A stretch of DNA of 64,000 bases from Allium sativum (lineage: Eukaryota; Streptophyta; Magnoliopsida; Asparagales; Amaryllidaceae). The stretch's first letter is position 1; the number at the start of each line of letters is the position of its first letter. Shown in pieces: positions 36,836 through 50,240 of this stretch. The notes under the pieces are model-generated. The model had not been told where the DNA came from, searched no databases, and saw only the letters and a program-made list of their open reading frames with translations. The stretch lies in the NCBI GenBank assembly GCA_030737875.1, contig CM060923.1:176307696-176371695 (forward strand), in the 5' to 3' direction. The position numbers and the translations under genes are program-made.

Positions 36836-39087
36836 TGTAGTAACCCGAAAATCCGGGGGAATTTGAGCTGACTAAATAACACCAGTCCAACCCAAATCGC
36901 ACTGGAAATTCAAGAAAACTAATAGAAAGAAGACAGAGGGTGAGAATAGATAAGATAGAACTTATAGAATAGAAGAAGAAGAAGAACATCATCATCAGAG
37001 TAAACACGAATCTCACAGCGGAACGAATAAAATATAACATAACATATCTTTGAAATAACATCAGTATATGTACACAATATCACTTATCAGAGTACAACAC
37101 TTACAACAACAGCGGAAATAATAATAGCTATAGAATCCGGAAGCCTCCTGCTCCAAGCTCTCCAAGTGTATCTGTAAAATCCCGACTACTTGACTGCCCG
37201 TACAAATTTAGGCACCCAAGAGTTTAGGGAAAACAAAACAAATAAACTCCGGGTCAGTCATGGGACTGGTGTGAATAAACTCAAATCATTTAAACAGGTA
37301 TATGATATCTCATAAGACCACGCCGTGAATACGGAACGGGTTTTTCCCTTATGAGAATCCAAATAACTTTTCAAAGCAATATCATTCTGATATTATAATA
37401 ATGTCTAAGTATAAATAAATATCAATCTAGCAGAAACGCTTGCATCTCACGTTACTACATATATAGTATACAATCAAAATCGCAAGCACGTATTGGATAA
37501 TGGGTTTCCAACTATGACAAGGTATGGAACCACCTTCCGATCAGTGTACTCTTAGGAACGATACACTGGAGTTCAACAAGAACATCTTGTAACTCAGCCA
37601 CACATGACCGACCACTCATTTCGCTTGAGTGTATCGAATGTACATCACCAACGGTTGGGATCAGCAACCGTTCCCGTATATATATGGGACAGCATTGATA
37701 GATTTAAGAAACAAATGAATATTCACTAGATAGGTGATTATACACCCTACTTCGGTGCGACCGACTTAGCCATGCTGCCTGCCCGATTTCTGTCATTTAC
37801 CGGTTGATGAGGCTAGAAGCTACGCTTTATCATCACAATAGATTCACTTCGAATGCCACATTGTCAGATCCATCGAAAATCACTAATTGACGTCTACAAC
37901 AATACATTACGTGTCAGCTAAAAGAAGTTCCCTTCTCCGCTTCCACTCTTGATACGGTTGAAGAAATCAATGTACGTGACCTTTCTGGAAATACTCTGTC
38001 AGACATCCATCTTCATTTACTTAAAATGTCACATCGTCATACCCGCCAAATCACAAATTGACTTATCCAAAAATAACACGGGTATACAGCTAAGAGAAAC
38101 GAATTCCTCCGCCACCAAACGTGAATACGTTTGAACAGATCAACTTACGCGATTCATTGGATATACTCTGTCAGACCTTCGTCCATACAAGTTGTCCTGG
38201 GACTGGACAAACCGAAGGCACTATTCTGTAAACAGGATAGCCCTTGCATTTTACTCCGTCTTCAGTTATCTTTGGCATATATGATTCGCGACGCTTATGC
38301 CAATACAGAGTGGTTCTCTGGATAATAATCCAACCGGTCTCTCCATATTAACAACGTTAAAATGGTCAAAACTTCGATAGTCTGTGATTTAACTATCAAA
38401 TGAAAACATGTCCGTGTACAAACAACGATCTAAATTCCAAATGGAATGTCAATCGATCAATCATCATGTATATCTATACATTTTTCCTTATTTTCTATAT
38501 TTAGAAAATATTTGTTATCAATGTTGGAAAACATTTCCATTGTTTATTTACGTATCACTATCCTTCCACAACTATCAGACTCTAACTATAAACTAACAAG
38601 AGAACAACTTCCTAAGTATAAACCCCGAAGGCCGAAACCAACATCAGATCGATACTCAGAAAACCATTCAACTTATTAATCTCTAGTCAGATTCTAATTT
38701 TGCTTAACTCTATATCCTTTAACTCCATTCGCTCAACTCTAGATCGCAGCGATCACAATGGTTACGCCTGATTCCCTCAGGAAACATCCGACCGCCGTAG
38801 GCTATTTACAGCCCTGCGAATTACGCTAGCAGTCGTGCTAAATGGCGACTCATCCTGAATAACTATGTTTGTTTTAACTCTAACTGTTTAACTCTAACTG
38901 GTTTTACTTGGTTTGACTAACTCAATTTATTTACTCGACTGACTAATTCAACTCGATTACCCTAACTTGATTTACTTATCTCGATTAACTGAACTAATCA
39001 CTTTGATTAACTCAACCAATTCACTTTGGTTAACTTAACCAATTCACTTAACTAATTCACTTAGTTTAACCTAACTATTCACTTAAC

Positions 39088-39370
39088 TCCTGTCGAATAA
39101 ACTATATTCGATAACTCCTCTAATTCTATTCGAATAAACTATATTCGATTAACTCCTCTAATTCTATTCGAATAAACTATATTCGATTAACTCCTTTACT
39201 CTATTCGAATAAACTATATTCGATTAACTCCTTTGATTTAACTCTAATCGATTTAACTCCATTTAACTCTATTCGAATAACTAATTCGATTAACTAACTT
39301 CGAATACCATATTCGATTTACTAACTTCGAATACCATATTCGATTAACTAACTTCGAATACCATATTCGC
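39088..39370 (-). repeat. TTCGAATA tandem array in element C LTR
   Basis: Plus-strand units of about 33-36 bp containing ATTCGAATAAACTATATTCG are repeated about four times, then about 27-bp units with CTTCGAATACCATATTCG three times. Each unit carries the inverted pair TCGAATA/TATTCGA. The other LTR copy is at about 45744-46026. Confidence 0.85.
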
Positions 39371-41062
39371 TTTGCTTTATTCACTTTATAAAGATTTCCT
39401 TTTTAACAACGTTTTATTCATTTGAAAAGATTTACTTTTAAATAACGGTTCTACACTTAAAAAATGATTTCCTTTTTATAACGTTTCCTTTTTAATTCTA
39501 TTTGTAAATGGTTTACAAATATTTCCTTTTCAAATTTATTCTTGAAATATTCTAACTCCTTAAATTCCCGGGAAAATTCGCCATAACCTCCTTTGTATCG
39601 GGAGCATCGGGAAAATCCCCAAACTCGCCACACAGGCCTTTCCATTCAAAAAGAAATGTTTTGAATTTATTTCCTTTTCAAATATCTCCTATTTATAAAT
39701 ATTCCAATTTATAAACATGTCTTATTTATAAATATTCCACTTTATAAATATCTCTTTTTCAATATCACTTTGAAAAATCTCCTTTATCTACATTCGGTAT
39801 GTTATGGTATTCAATCATATCAAATCACGATGTTCAATATCGTCCAAACACATAAAATCGCCCACAGATTTTATATCACATCATATAACAATATATGAAA
39901 AAAACAATAAAATAACTGTTGAGGAATCCAGTCGGATTCCTCCAACCTGTTTCCCTGCATCACAGATGTTAGACAATATAGATAACATCACTTTCAGTTC
40001 CATATGATATATTCTGTTAAACAGAATCAAATATAGAAATTAAACTAACTGACTAGCAGTTCAATAAATCAACCAACACACTGCAATCAGACAATATCTA
40101 ACAGTTCTAAAAATATAACATGAAAATATAAACTGTTCAGAGTTAGTGAGATTTACTCACATTTGCAGTTCATCGTTAAAGAACGATAAACCGTTATTTG
40201 ATTTGAATCAAACAATTTAATTCACCATAAATTCAGACGAACCCCAATCCCCTTCCAGTCAGCTTCATTGTGATGCTCTCGTCCATACGGTCCCAACGCA
40301 ACTGACGGTTCGTGATTCTGATTACGTATGAGAAAGTTATCACATCGACAAGTTAATACATTTTTAAAGTTTATACACTATTAAATAATATAACACTTGG
40401 AATTTATTTTTATAATGGGCCTTAACCCTTTGATTTTTTTCGGCCCACTTACCCCTCAAATAAACCCAACCCGTGTAATCTCCTTTCTTCACCAAATTTT
40501 CACCGAAGCCTGCTCCTGTTCTTCGCAGTGAAATTCCAGGACCGAAGCCGATCCTTCCTTCATGATTCCTTCATTGATTTCAGAACCGCAATCACCGTTG
40601 AGATCCCCTTCGAATGCTCTACCCAACCAACCCTTCATCTCCAAGCTCGGCTTCCCCCTTCAAACATCGACGAACAGGAATTTTCGTCGGCTACAGGCAA
40701 CGCACGACAGATTTTGGCTCGAATTCACCCCAAAAAAATACAGACGATGCCACTCGATCCCCTGAGACCAAATGCGAACTCGAATACTTGATTTACCACT
40801 TCTAAATCCCCAAAACAAGAACCCTAATTCGCGTTGAACACCCTGCAGCGAGTGAAACTGATGTCGCCCCCTTCGAAATGCATACCAGCGTAAAGATGGT
40901 CCTCCCAGGAATGTAAAGATGCTTGTATAACCATTTATAGATTTTTATTTGAGTTCTTTTTGATTTTATTCCTCCCATTTTTGCTGTGAGAAAGGTAATG
41001 AGGAGCGGCGGGAAATACGTTGACCAGAGGAATGGGAATTCTAGGTTAGAAGAGTTAAGGGC

Positions 41063-41070
41063 TTTTTATA
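41063..41070 (-). promoter_or_regulatory. TATA box of element C middle LTR
   Basis: On the minus strand CTATAAAAAGCCC, followed by CTTAACTCTTCTAACC as a possible start region. The copy in the right LTR is at 47726-47719. Confidence 0.6.
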
Positions 41071-42135
41071 GTAAAATTTAGATATTTTAACATTGATTAT
41101 TTTATTAATTTAAAATCAATCGTTACTTTCGTTTGTCCTTTAAAATTCCTGTGACTACACACAATACCCAAAAATCACCAAACTGGACATGTAGCTAGAG
41201 TTCGACATTACGAACCCAACGAAACTGGTTTCGTCAAATTCCGACTCCGTTTGCTCACACAGCGTATTTTTAACCATCAAAATACTGACTGTTTTTCACT
41301 CTAAAAATCCCTACGACCACATACTGACTCTAAAAATCACGAAACTTGACATCTAGCAATAATTTGACATTGCGGATCCAACAAAATTAGTTTCGTCGAA
41401 TTCCGAGGTCGTATGAAAAACTGGCTATTTTTCAAGCGTTGAACTGACCTTTTAAATATATAAATATTATTAAATTAAATATTAATAAATTAATATTCTC
41501 GTATATATCCACAGATGATGTCGTACGGCTCCAGAATATCCTGCCAGAATTTATGACTTGATTTCCAGAATTCTAATTTGATCGATATTCAGTTCGTATC
41601 GAAAAATCGATTTATAACGTATATAAAGCGTCGCAAATTATAAAGGAATTTCACAGCGACTTTTCTGAAATTTGATTTGGACGTAAATCAAAATCTACAC
41701 GACGAAATCCAGATTTTTCTCTTCCATTAGAAAAATATACTCCACCAGCTCCACACGTTTCTTGTTTCATAGAAATCCGACTTAATATGAATCCTGTACA
41801 TCCAGTTGAAGTTCGAATCGCCAAATAGCGAACTGCAGCGCCATTTCAAGCTCTATTTTAATTATATTATAATTCTACGTTCAAACTGTCGTCGATTCAA
41901 TATAATCGTTATTATATTTCGAATCGAAACTCCACCAAATCTCGTATGTTATTCAATTCACACGATATTGTGAATTTCACTATTTCCGACTATTTCGACA
42001 TTATAATATATTATTATATTATAATTATTAATTAAATATTCAATATTATTTAATTCACGTTCTCGATATCGATAAATCGATATTTAATAATTAAATAAAT
42101 TAATTGTTCAACAGCTAAAAATGCGGGTCACTACA

Positions 42136-43491
42136 TTCTTCCCCACTTAAAATAATTTCGTCCTCGAAATTGCTAAGCTAGGGGACGACCCTATCCACTG
42201 GGTAAAAATTTATCTGTTTACCTCTTATCTCCGGTTTCAACTGAACCAATTAATATTGACTAAAATATTAATTTATTCCTGTTAACCAATTTTTTTTCAA
42301 AAATTCTGAAAATTTTCTAATGCCTTAACTTTTCGAAAAATTTCGCCAGCACCTCCTTTGTACTGGTCAATATCTCAAACTCCAACTCGCCTCTCTGGGC
42401 CTTCTTTAACCCAAAAGAAAATCAAACAGCCAAGCGGCTTGCCAATTCGGCTCATAAATCTCATATCCATATATAATATAAACTGGTACCTTTTTGTCGG
42501 GAATATCAACTCTATCATTTTCATATGCTATCAACTCAGCATATACCCGTGTTATTTCCATCAAATTCCAATCAGTTCATATCCTCAAAACCAAATCGAA
42601 TTTCATTCGAACCCCAATATCAAATTCCAAATTCTTAACTCATCAACCCAATTCCATAACAGATTATTCTCTAATCCAATTCAATTCTATTTAACTCAGT
42701 TCAAGTTAATATTTCAATTTATTTCTACTATCTTATTCTATTTAACTTCATAAGTTAAAATTAAATTCCGAAACTTAATTTCCTGGGTCTATTTCAAATC
42801 AATTTGAAATTACAATGCCAATTCAAAACCTTTGAATTTCTAAACAACTTGTTTTCTCAAAACAATTCAAGAACAAAACCTTTGGTAGTATTCCGTCACT
42901 TAGAACTCGAAAATGAACACCGATGATGCACCATCGGAGTTTATTCTCCAGCGAACAAGTGAGTTCAATACTATATCATTTTCAGATTGAAAACATTTTC
43001 AAAATCTCCCAGGAACTTAAAATTTCCTTATTTTAATTCCAATTCTGATTTAAATTTCAGATTCATTTCATCTTATTTCATATATTTCCTTATATGAATT
43101 CTGATTAGTTATTTATAATCATTTTACCTTTTTATAATCTTACTCGATTATAATAACAACCAACACAACCAATATACTATATCAAATATATTCGGGTAAA
43201 ATTATTCCATTTACCCTCTTTCAAAACATACCATGACGGTTCATCGTATTCGAGTGTTTAGTAACCCTATCGATACAGTGGATCAAACTGATCGACCAGA
43301 ATTCACAAACAACTCAACCAATAAAGCTCCACAATATAAAACAAATTTTTATATCAAATAACAAATACGTTCACTCGTATATATACACTCAAACTCAATC
43401 TAGGATATTACTAATCCCATCTCTACTGAGTTACGCCACAGAGCCAAGGTAATACTTAACCTTAAGCTACTCCACCAGCTCTGATACCAAC
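42136..43491 (-). other. Element C internal region 2, non-coding
   Basis: 1356 bp, nearly identical to internal region 1. Primer site at 43489-43478, post-PBS hairpin 43432-43392, GATG/CATC hairpin 42937-42920, pre-PPT hairpin 42171-42154, polypurine tract next to 42136. Confidence 0.85.
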
Positions 43492-46400
43492 TGTAGTAAC
43501 CCGAAAATCCGGGGGAATTTGAGCTGACTAAATAACACCAGTCCAACCCAAATCGCACTGGAAATTCAAGAAAACTAATAGAAAGAAGACAGAGGGTGAG
43601 AATAGATAAGATAGAACTTATAGAATAGAAGAAGAAGAAGAACATCATCATCAGAGTAAACACGAATCTCACAGCGGAACGAATAAAATATAACATAACA
43701 TATCTTTGAAATAACATCAGTATATGTACACAATATCACTTATCAGAGTACAACACTTACAACAACAGCGGAAATAATAATAGCTATAGAATCCGGAAGC
43801 CTCCTGCTCCAAGCTCTCCAAGTGTATCTGTAAAATCCCGACTACTTGACTGCCCGTACAAATTTAGGCACCCAAGAGTTTAGGGAAAACAAAACAAATA
43901 AACTCCGGGTCAGTCATGGGACTGGTGTGAATAAACTCAAATCATTTAAACAGGTATATGATATCTCATAAGACCACGCCGTGAATACGGAACGGGTTTT
44001 TCCCTTATGAGAATCCAAATAACTTTTCAAAGCAATATCATTCTGATATTATAATAATGTCTAAGTATAAATAAATATCAATCTAGCAGAAACGCTTGCA
44101 TCTCACGTTACTACATATATAGTATACAATCAAAATCGCAAGCACGTATTGGATAATGGGTTTCCAACTATGACAAGGTATGGAACCACCTTCCGATCAG
44201 TGTACTCTTAGGAACGATACACTGGAGTTCAACAAGAACATCTTGTAACTCAGCCACACATGACCGACCACTCATTTCGCTTGAGTGTATCGAATGTACA
44301 TCACCAACGGTTGGGATCAGCAACCGTTCCCGTATATATATGGGACAGCATTGATAGATTTAAGAAACAAATGAATATTCACTAGATAGGTGATTATACA
44401 CCCTACTTCGGTGCGACCGACTTAGCCATGCTGCCTGCCCGATTTCTGTCATTTACCGGTTGATGAGGCTAGAAGCTACGCTTTATCATCACAATAGATT
44501 CACTTCGAATGCCACATTGTCAGATCCATCGAAAATCACTAATTGACGTCTACAACAATACATTACGTGTCAGCTAAAAGAAGTTCCCTTCTCCGCTTCC
44601 ACTCTTGATACGGTTGAAGAAATCAATGTACGTGACCTTTCTGGAAATACTCTGTCAGACATCCATCTTCATTTACTTAAAATGTCACATCGTCATACCC
44701 GCCAAATCACAAATTGACTTATCCAAAAATAACACGGGTATACAGCTAAGAGAAACGAATTCCTCCGCCACCAAACGTGAATACGTTTGAACAGATCAAC
44801 TTACGCGATTCATTGGATATACTCTGTCAGACCTTCGTCCGTACAAGTTGTCCTGGGACTGGACAAACCGAAGGCACTATTCTGTAAACAGGATAGCCCT
44901 TGCATTTTACTCCGTCTTCAGTTATCTTTGGCATATATGATTCGCGACGCTTATGCCAATACAGAGTGGTTCTCTGGATAATAATCCAACCGGTCTCTCC
45001 ATATTAACAACGTTAAAATGGTCAAAACTTCGATAGTCTGTGATTTAACTATCAAATGAAAACATGTCCGTGTACAAACAACGATCTAAATTCCAAATGG
45101 AATGTCAATCGATCAATCATCATGTATATCTATACATTTTTCCTTATTTTCTATATTTAGAAAATATTTGTTATCAACGTTGGAAAACATTTCCATTGTT
45201 TATTTACGTATCACTATCCTTCCACAACTATCAGACTCTAACTATAAACTAACAAGAGAACAACTTCCTAAGTATAAACCCCGAAGGCCGAAACCAACAT
45301 CAGATCGATACTCAGAAAACCATTCAACTTATTAATCTCTAGTCAGATTCTAATTTTGCTTAACTCTTTATCCTTTAACTCCATTCGCTCAACTCTAGAT
45401 CGCAGCGATCACAATGGTTACGCCTGATTCCCTCAGGAAACATCCGACCGCCGTAGGCTATTTACAGCCCTGCGAATTACGCTAGCAGTCGTGCTAAATG
45501 GCGACACATCCTGAATAACTATGTTTGTTTTAACTCTAACTGTTTAACTCTAACTGGTTTTACTTGGTTTGACTAACTCAATTTATTTACTCGACTGACT
45601 AATTCAACTCGATTACCCTAACTTGATTTACTTATCTCGATTAACTGAACTAATCACTTTGATTAACTCGACCAATTCACTTTGGTTAACTTAACCAATT
45701 CACTTAACTAATTCACTTAGTTTAACCTAACTATTCACTTAACTCCTGTCGAATAAACTATATTCGATAACTCCTCTAATTCTATTCGAATAAACTATAT
45801 TCGATTAACTCCTCTAATTCTATTCGAATAAACTATATTCGATTAACTCCTTTACTCTATTCGAATAAACTATATTCGATTAACTCCTTTGATTTAACTC
45901 TAATCGATTTAACTCCATTTAACTCTATTCGAATAACTAATTCGATTAACTAACTTCGAATACCATATTCGATTTACTAACTTCGAATATCATATTCGAT
46001 TAACTAACTTCGAATACCATATTCGCTTTGCTTTATTCACTTTATAAAGATTTCCTTTTTAACAACGTTTTATTCATTTGAAAAGATTTACTTTTAAATA
46101 ACGGTTCTACACTTAAAAAATGATTTCCTTTTTATAACGTTTCCTTTTTAATTCTATTTGTAAATGGTTTACAAATATTTCCTTTTCAAATTTATTCTTG
46201 AAATATTCTAACTCCTTAAATTCCCGGGAAAATTCGCCATAACCTCCTTTGTATCGGGAGCATCGGGAAAATTCCCAAACTCGCCACACAGGCCTTTCCA
46301 TTCAAAAAGAAATGTTTTGAATTTATTTCCTTTTCAAATATCTCCTATTTATAAATATTCCAATTTATAAACATGTCTTATTTATAAATATTCCACTTTA

Positions 46401-48801
46401 TAAATATCTCTTTTTCAATATCACTTTGAAAAATCTCCTTTATCTACATTCGGTATGTTATGGTATTCAATCATATCAAATCACGATGTTCAATATCGTC
46501 CAAACACATAAAATCGCCCATAGATTTTATATCACATCATATAACAATATATGAAAAAAACAATAAAATAACTGTTGAGGAATCCAGTCGGATTCCTCCA
46601 ACCTGTTTCCCTGCATTACAGATGTTAGACAATATAGATAACATCACTTTCAGTTCCATATGATATATTCTGTTAAACAGAATCAAATATAGAAATTTAA
46701 CTAACTGACTAGCAGTTCAATAAATCAACCAACACACTGCAATCAGACAATATCTAACAGTTCTAAAAATATAACATGAAAATATAAACTGTTCAGAGTT
46801 AGTGAGATTTACTCACATTTGCAGTTCATCGTTAAAGAACGATAAACCGTTATTTGATTTGAATCAAACAATTTAATTCACCATAAATTCAGATGAACCC
46901 CAATCCCCTTCCAGTCAGCTTCATTGTGATGCTCTCGTCCATACGGTCCCAACGCAACTGACGGTTCGTGATTCTGATTACGTATGAGAAAGTTATCACA
47001 TCGACAAGTTAATACATTTTTAAAGTTTATACACTATTAAATAATATAACACTTGGAATTTATTTTTATAATGGGCCTTAACCCTTTGATTTTTTTCGGC
47101 CCACTTACCCCTCAAATAAACCCAACCCGTGTAATCTCCTTTCTTCACCAAATTTTCACCGAAGCCTGCTCCTGTTCTTCGTAGTGAAATTCCAGGACCG
47201 AAGCTGATCCTTCCTTCATGATTCCTTCATTGATTTCAAAACCGCAATCACCGTTGAGATCCCCTTCGAATGCTCTACCCAACCAACCCTTCATCTCCAA
47301 GCTCGGCTTCCCCCTTCAGACATCGACGAACAGGAATTTTCGTCGGCTACAGGCAACGCACGACAGATTTTGGCTCGAATTCACCCCAAAAAAATACAGA
47401 CGACGCCACTCGATCCCCTGAGACCAAAAACGAACTTGAATACTTGATTTACCACTTCTAAATCCCCAAAACAAGAACCCTAATTCGCGTTGAACACCCT
47501 GCAGCGAGTGAAACTGATGTCGCCCCCTTCGAAATGCATACCAGCGTAAAGATGGTCCTCCCAGGAATGTAAAGATGCTTGTATAACCATTTATAGATTT
47601 TTATTTGAGTTCTTTTTGATTTTATTCCTCCCATTTTTGCTGTGAGAAAGGTAATGAGGAGCGGCGGGAAATACGTTGACCAGAGGAATGGGAATTCTAG
47701 GTTAGAAGAGTTAAGGGCTTTTTATAGTAAAATTTAGATATTTTAACATTGATTATTTTATTAATTTAAAATCAATCGTTACTTTCGTTTGTCCTTTAAA
47801 ATTCCTGTGACTACACACAATACCCAAAAATCACCAAACTGGACATGTAGCTAGAGTTCGACATTACGAACCCAACGAAACTGGTTTCGTCAAATTCCGA
47901 CTCCGTTTGCTCACACAGCGTATTTTTAACCGTCAAAATACTGACTGTTTTTCACTCTAAAAATCCCTACGACCACATACTGACTCTAAAAATCACGAAA
48001 CTTGACATCTAGCAATAATTTGACATTGCGGATCCAACAAAATTAGTTTCGTCGAATTCCGAGGTCGTATGAAAAATTGGCTATTTTTCAAGCGTTGAAC
48101 TGACCTTTTAAATATATAAATATATTTAAATATTATTAAATTAAATATTAATAAATTAATATTCTCGTATATATCCACAGATGATGTCGTACGGCTCCAG
48201 AATATCCTGCCAGAATTTATGACTTGATTTCCAGAATTCTGATTTGATCGATATTCAGTTCGTATCGAAAAATCGATTTATAACGTATATAAAGCGTCGC
48301 AAATTATAAAGGAATTTCACAGCGACTTTTCTGAAATTTGATTTGGACGTAAATCAAAATCTACACGACGAAATCCAGATTTTTCTCTTCCATTAGAAAA
48401 ATATACTCCACCAGCTCCACACGTTTCTTGTTTCATAGAAATCCGACTTAATATGAATCATGTACATCCAGTTGAAGTTCGAATCGCCAAATAGCGAACT
48501 GCAGCGCCATTTCAAGCTCTATTTTAATTATATTATAATTCTACGTTCAAACTGTCGTCGATTCAATATAATCGTTATTATATTTCGAATCGAAACTCCA
48601 CCAAATCTCGTATGTTATTCAATTCACACGATATTGTGACTTTCACTATTTCCGACTATTTCGACATTATAATATACTATTATATTATAATTATTAATTA
48701 AATATTCAATATTATTTAATTCACGTTCTCGATATCGATAAATCGATATTTAATAATTAAATAAATTAATTGTTCAACAGCTAAAAATGCGGGTCACTAC
48801 A
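43492..48801 (-). repeat. Element C right (5') LTR
   Basis: 5310 bp, with an extra ATATTTAA-type insertion near 48122 relative to the middle LTR. TATA box 47726-47719, GTGAG/CTCAC hairpin 46802-46816, GAGGAATCC hairpin 46577-46598, CAGTC/GACTG hairpin 43911-43924. It is followed directly by element B sequence from 48802. Confidence 0.92.
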
Positions 48802-49780
48802 ATTTGAGTCCCTAGTGGCTCTATTTTACACCCCACAGGGCGAGGATATGTATTGTTCAGGAATTTATATATAATCCACCAGTGTAAGTTGGGGACCGGC
48901 CCTGTGGCCCCTAAGGGTCACTCGAGCTATGATCCTGAGACATGGGTTAGATTGTCTTGAATTCAGTAAGGACTATCTCTTGCCTTGGTTCATGATTTAA
49001 ATTCAACTTCCAATACGACACCGTACAGTTTTGATTATATAACTAGTATGGCGACATACTATATGGTAGCTATGCCGTCTATGATTGATACATTACGATT
49101 GAAATGTCTTTGAAACATATATACACTAATAATAATATCAAATCTGTTTTATTGCATCAAGCATTTTTGACCATTATAAGGTAAAACTCTATCCTCAGGT
49201 TTGCGTTGCATTGTGTGATGGGACTTGAGTCTTACAATGGTTTCATTTTCCTAAAAAGCATTGCATTGTTTAATGATTTACTTTATTTATGCATTGGCAA
49301 TCCAATGGTGTAAACCCGTTCTGCGTTAGCGGCATGGTCCTGTGATTAGCCTTATTATTATTAAATAGATTAAGTAAGATTTCTCATACCAGTCCCATGA
49401 CTGATCTATAGTTTGTTTCACTTGCAAACTCGGGTGCCCATATTTTCCACACGGGCGGTCGAGTAGCTCATTTTGCAGATACATTGAGCAGGACTCTGGA
49501 TCGAAGCTTAAAGCCGTGTCCAGAGCATTGATAGTCTTCCGTTGTGTTAGTTATTTGTTCCACTGCATTGTATTACATTTATTGTAATTTATCTTCCACT
49601 GTATTATATCGATGTACTCTAATATTTTGCTCTCTGATGTAACAATATTATAATGTTTATAAAAGTCTTTTGTCATTTGTATTGATGTGTTGTATGCCCA
49701 AAGTTAGCGTATTCGGGTTTTTGAACGGTCTTAGCCGATTTTGCGATCGATTAGGTCTGGGCAAAGTCCGAATCATTACA
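48802..49780 (+). repeat. Element B 5' LTR, right part
   Basis: 979 bp that resumes element B after element C and ends CATTACA. It includes the CAGTC-CCAT-GACTG hairpin at 49390-49403 and GGGTGCCC...ACGGGCGGTCGAGTAG near 49431-49468, both shared with C and D. Confidence 0.8.
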
Positions 49781-50048
49781 GTTGGTATCAGAGCGAGTTT
49801 AGCTCAAATCTTTGGGGTACAACTCATTAGAACTGAATAAAAGACTCATCAGAGGTTGGATTAGTAATATCCTATAAAAGAATACTAATTAGAGATAGGA
49901 TCAGTAGTATCCTAGAATGAGAAAACTCGTTAGAGATGGAGTTAGTAATGCCCTAGAATGAGTTGAGAGTGGCTAGTTTATAATTAACATATTTGTGATT
50001 ATATATATTATCCAATTTTAGAAAATATGATTTTTGAATATATAAAAG

Positions 50049-50079
<31 letters not shown>

Positions 50080-50240
50080 AAAAGCTAATCAACTAATTGA
50101 TTGATGATTGTGTTGTGTGATTATTAGTTCAACTAATAAAATTATTGAAACCAATAAAAGAATGAAAGTTGAGTTGGTTAATTAAACAACTTTCAGCTCC
50201 GTTCCTTTTCGAGAACGAAAAGATTTTAAGTGGGGGAGAT
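49781..50240 (+). other. Element B internal region, 460 bp, non-coding
   Basis: Starts with the primer site TGGTATCAGAGC (49783-49794). Three tandem copies of the post-PBS hairpin unit follow (about 49845-49885, 49885-49921, 49926-49962). Then come (TA)n near 50050, an 8-bp hairpin GAAAGTTG/CAACTTTC (50164-50194), the pre-PPT hairpin CTTTTCG-AGAA-CGAAAAG (50205-50222) and the polypurine tract AAGTGGGGGAGAT ending at 50240. Confidence 0.85.

Larger units (their letters stand above)
36836..42135 (-). repeat. Element C middle LTR
   Basis: 5300 bp, shared by both units. On the minus strand it starts TGTAGTGACCCGC and ends GGGTTACTACA. It contains a TATA box (41070-41063), a GTGAG/CTCAC hairpin (40146-40160), a GAGGAATCC/GGATTCCTC hairpin (39920-39941), a TTCGAATA-type tandem array (about 39088-39370) and a CAGTC/GACTG hairpin (37255-37268). 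Confidence 0.92.
34993..48801 (-). mobile_element. Element C: three-LTR tandem retroelement array
   Basis: In plus-strand order: truncated LTR (34993-35479), internal region (35480-36835), full LTR (36836-42135), internal region (42136-43491), full LTR (43492-48801). Transcription direction is minus. The two internal regions are both 1356 bp and differ by about three substitutions; the full LTRs are 5300 and 5310 bp and differ by about 25. No gag or pol is present. The array sits inside the 5' LTR of element B. The left LTR keeps only its first 487 bp, so no target duplication can be matched. The layout is expected from unequal recombination between LTRs, with a deletion at the left edge. Confidence 0.9.

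Noticed and set aside
42136..48801. Second copy of element C as an independent insertion
   Set aside because: The two units share the middle LTR with no flanking DNA or TSD between them, so they form a single tandem array.
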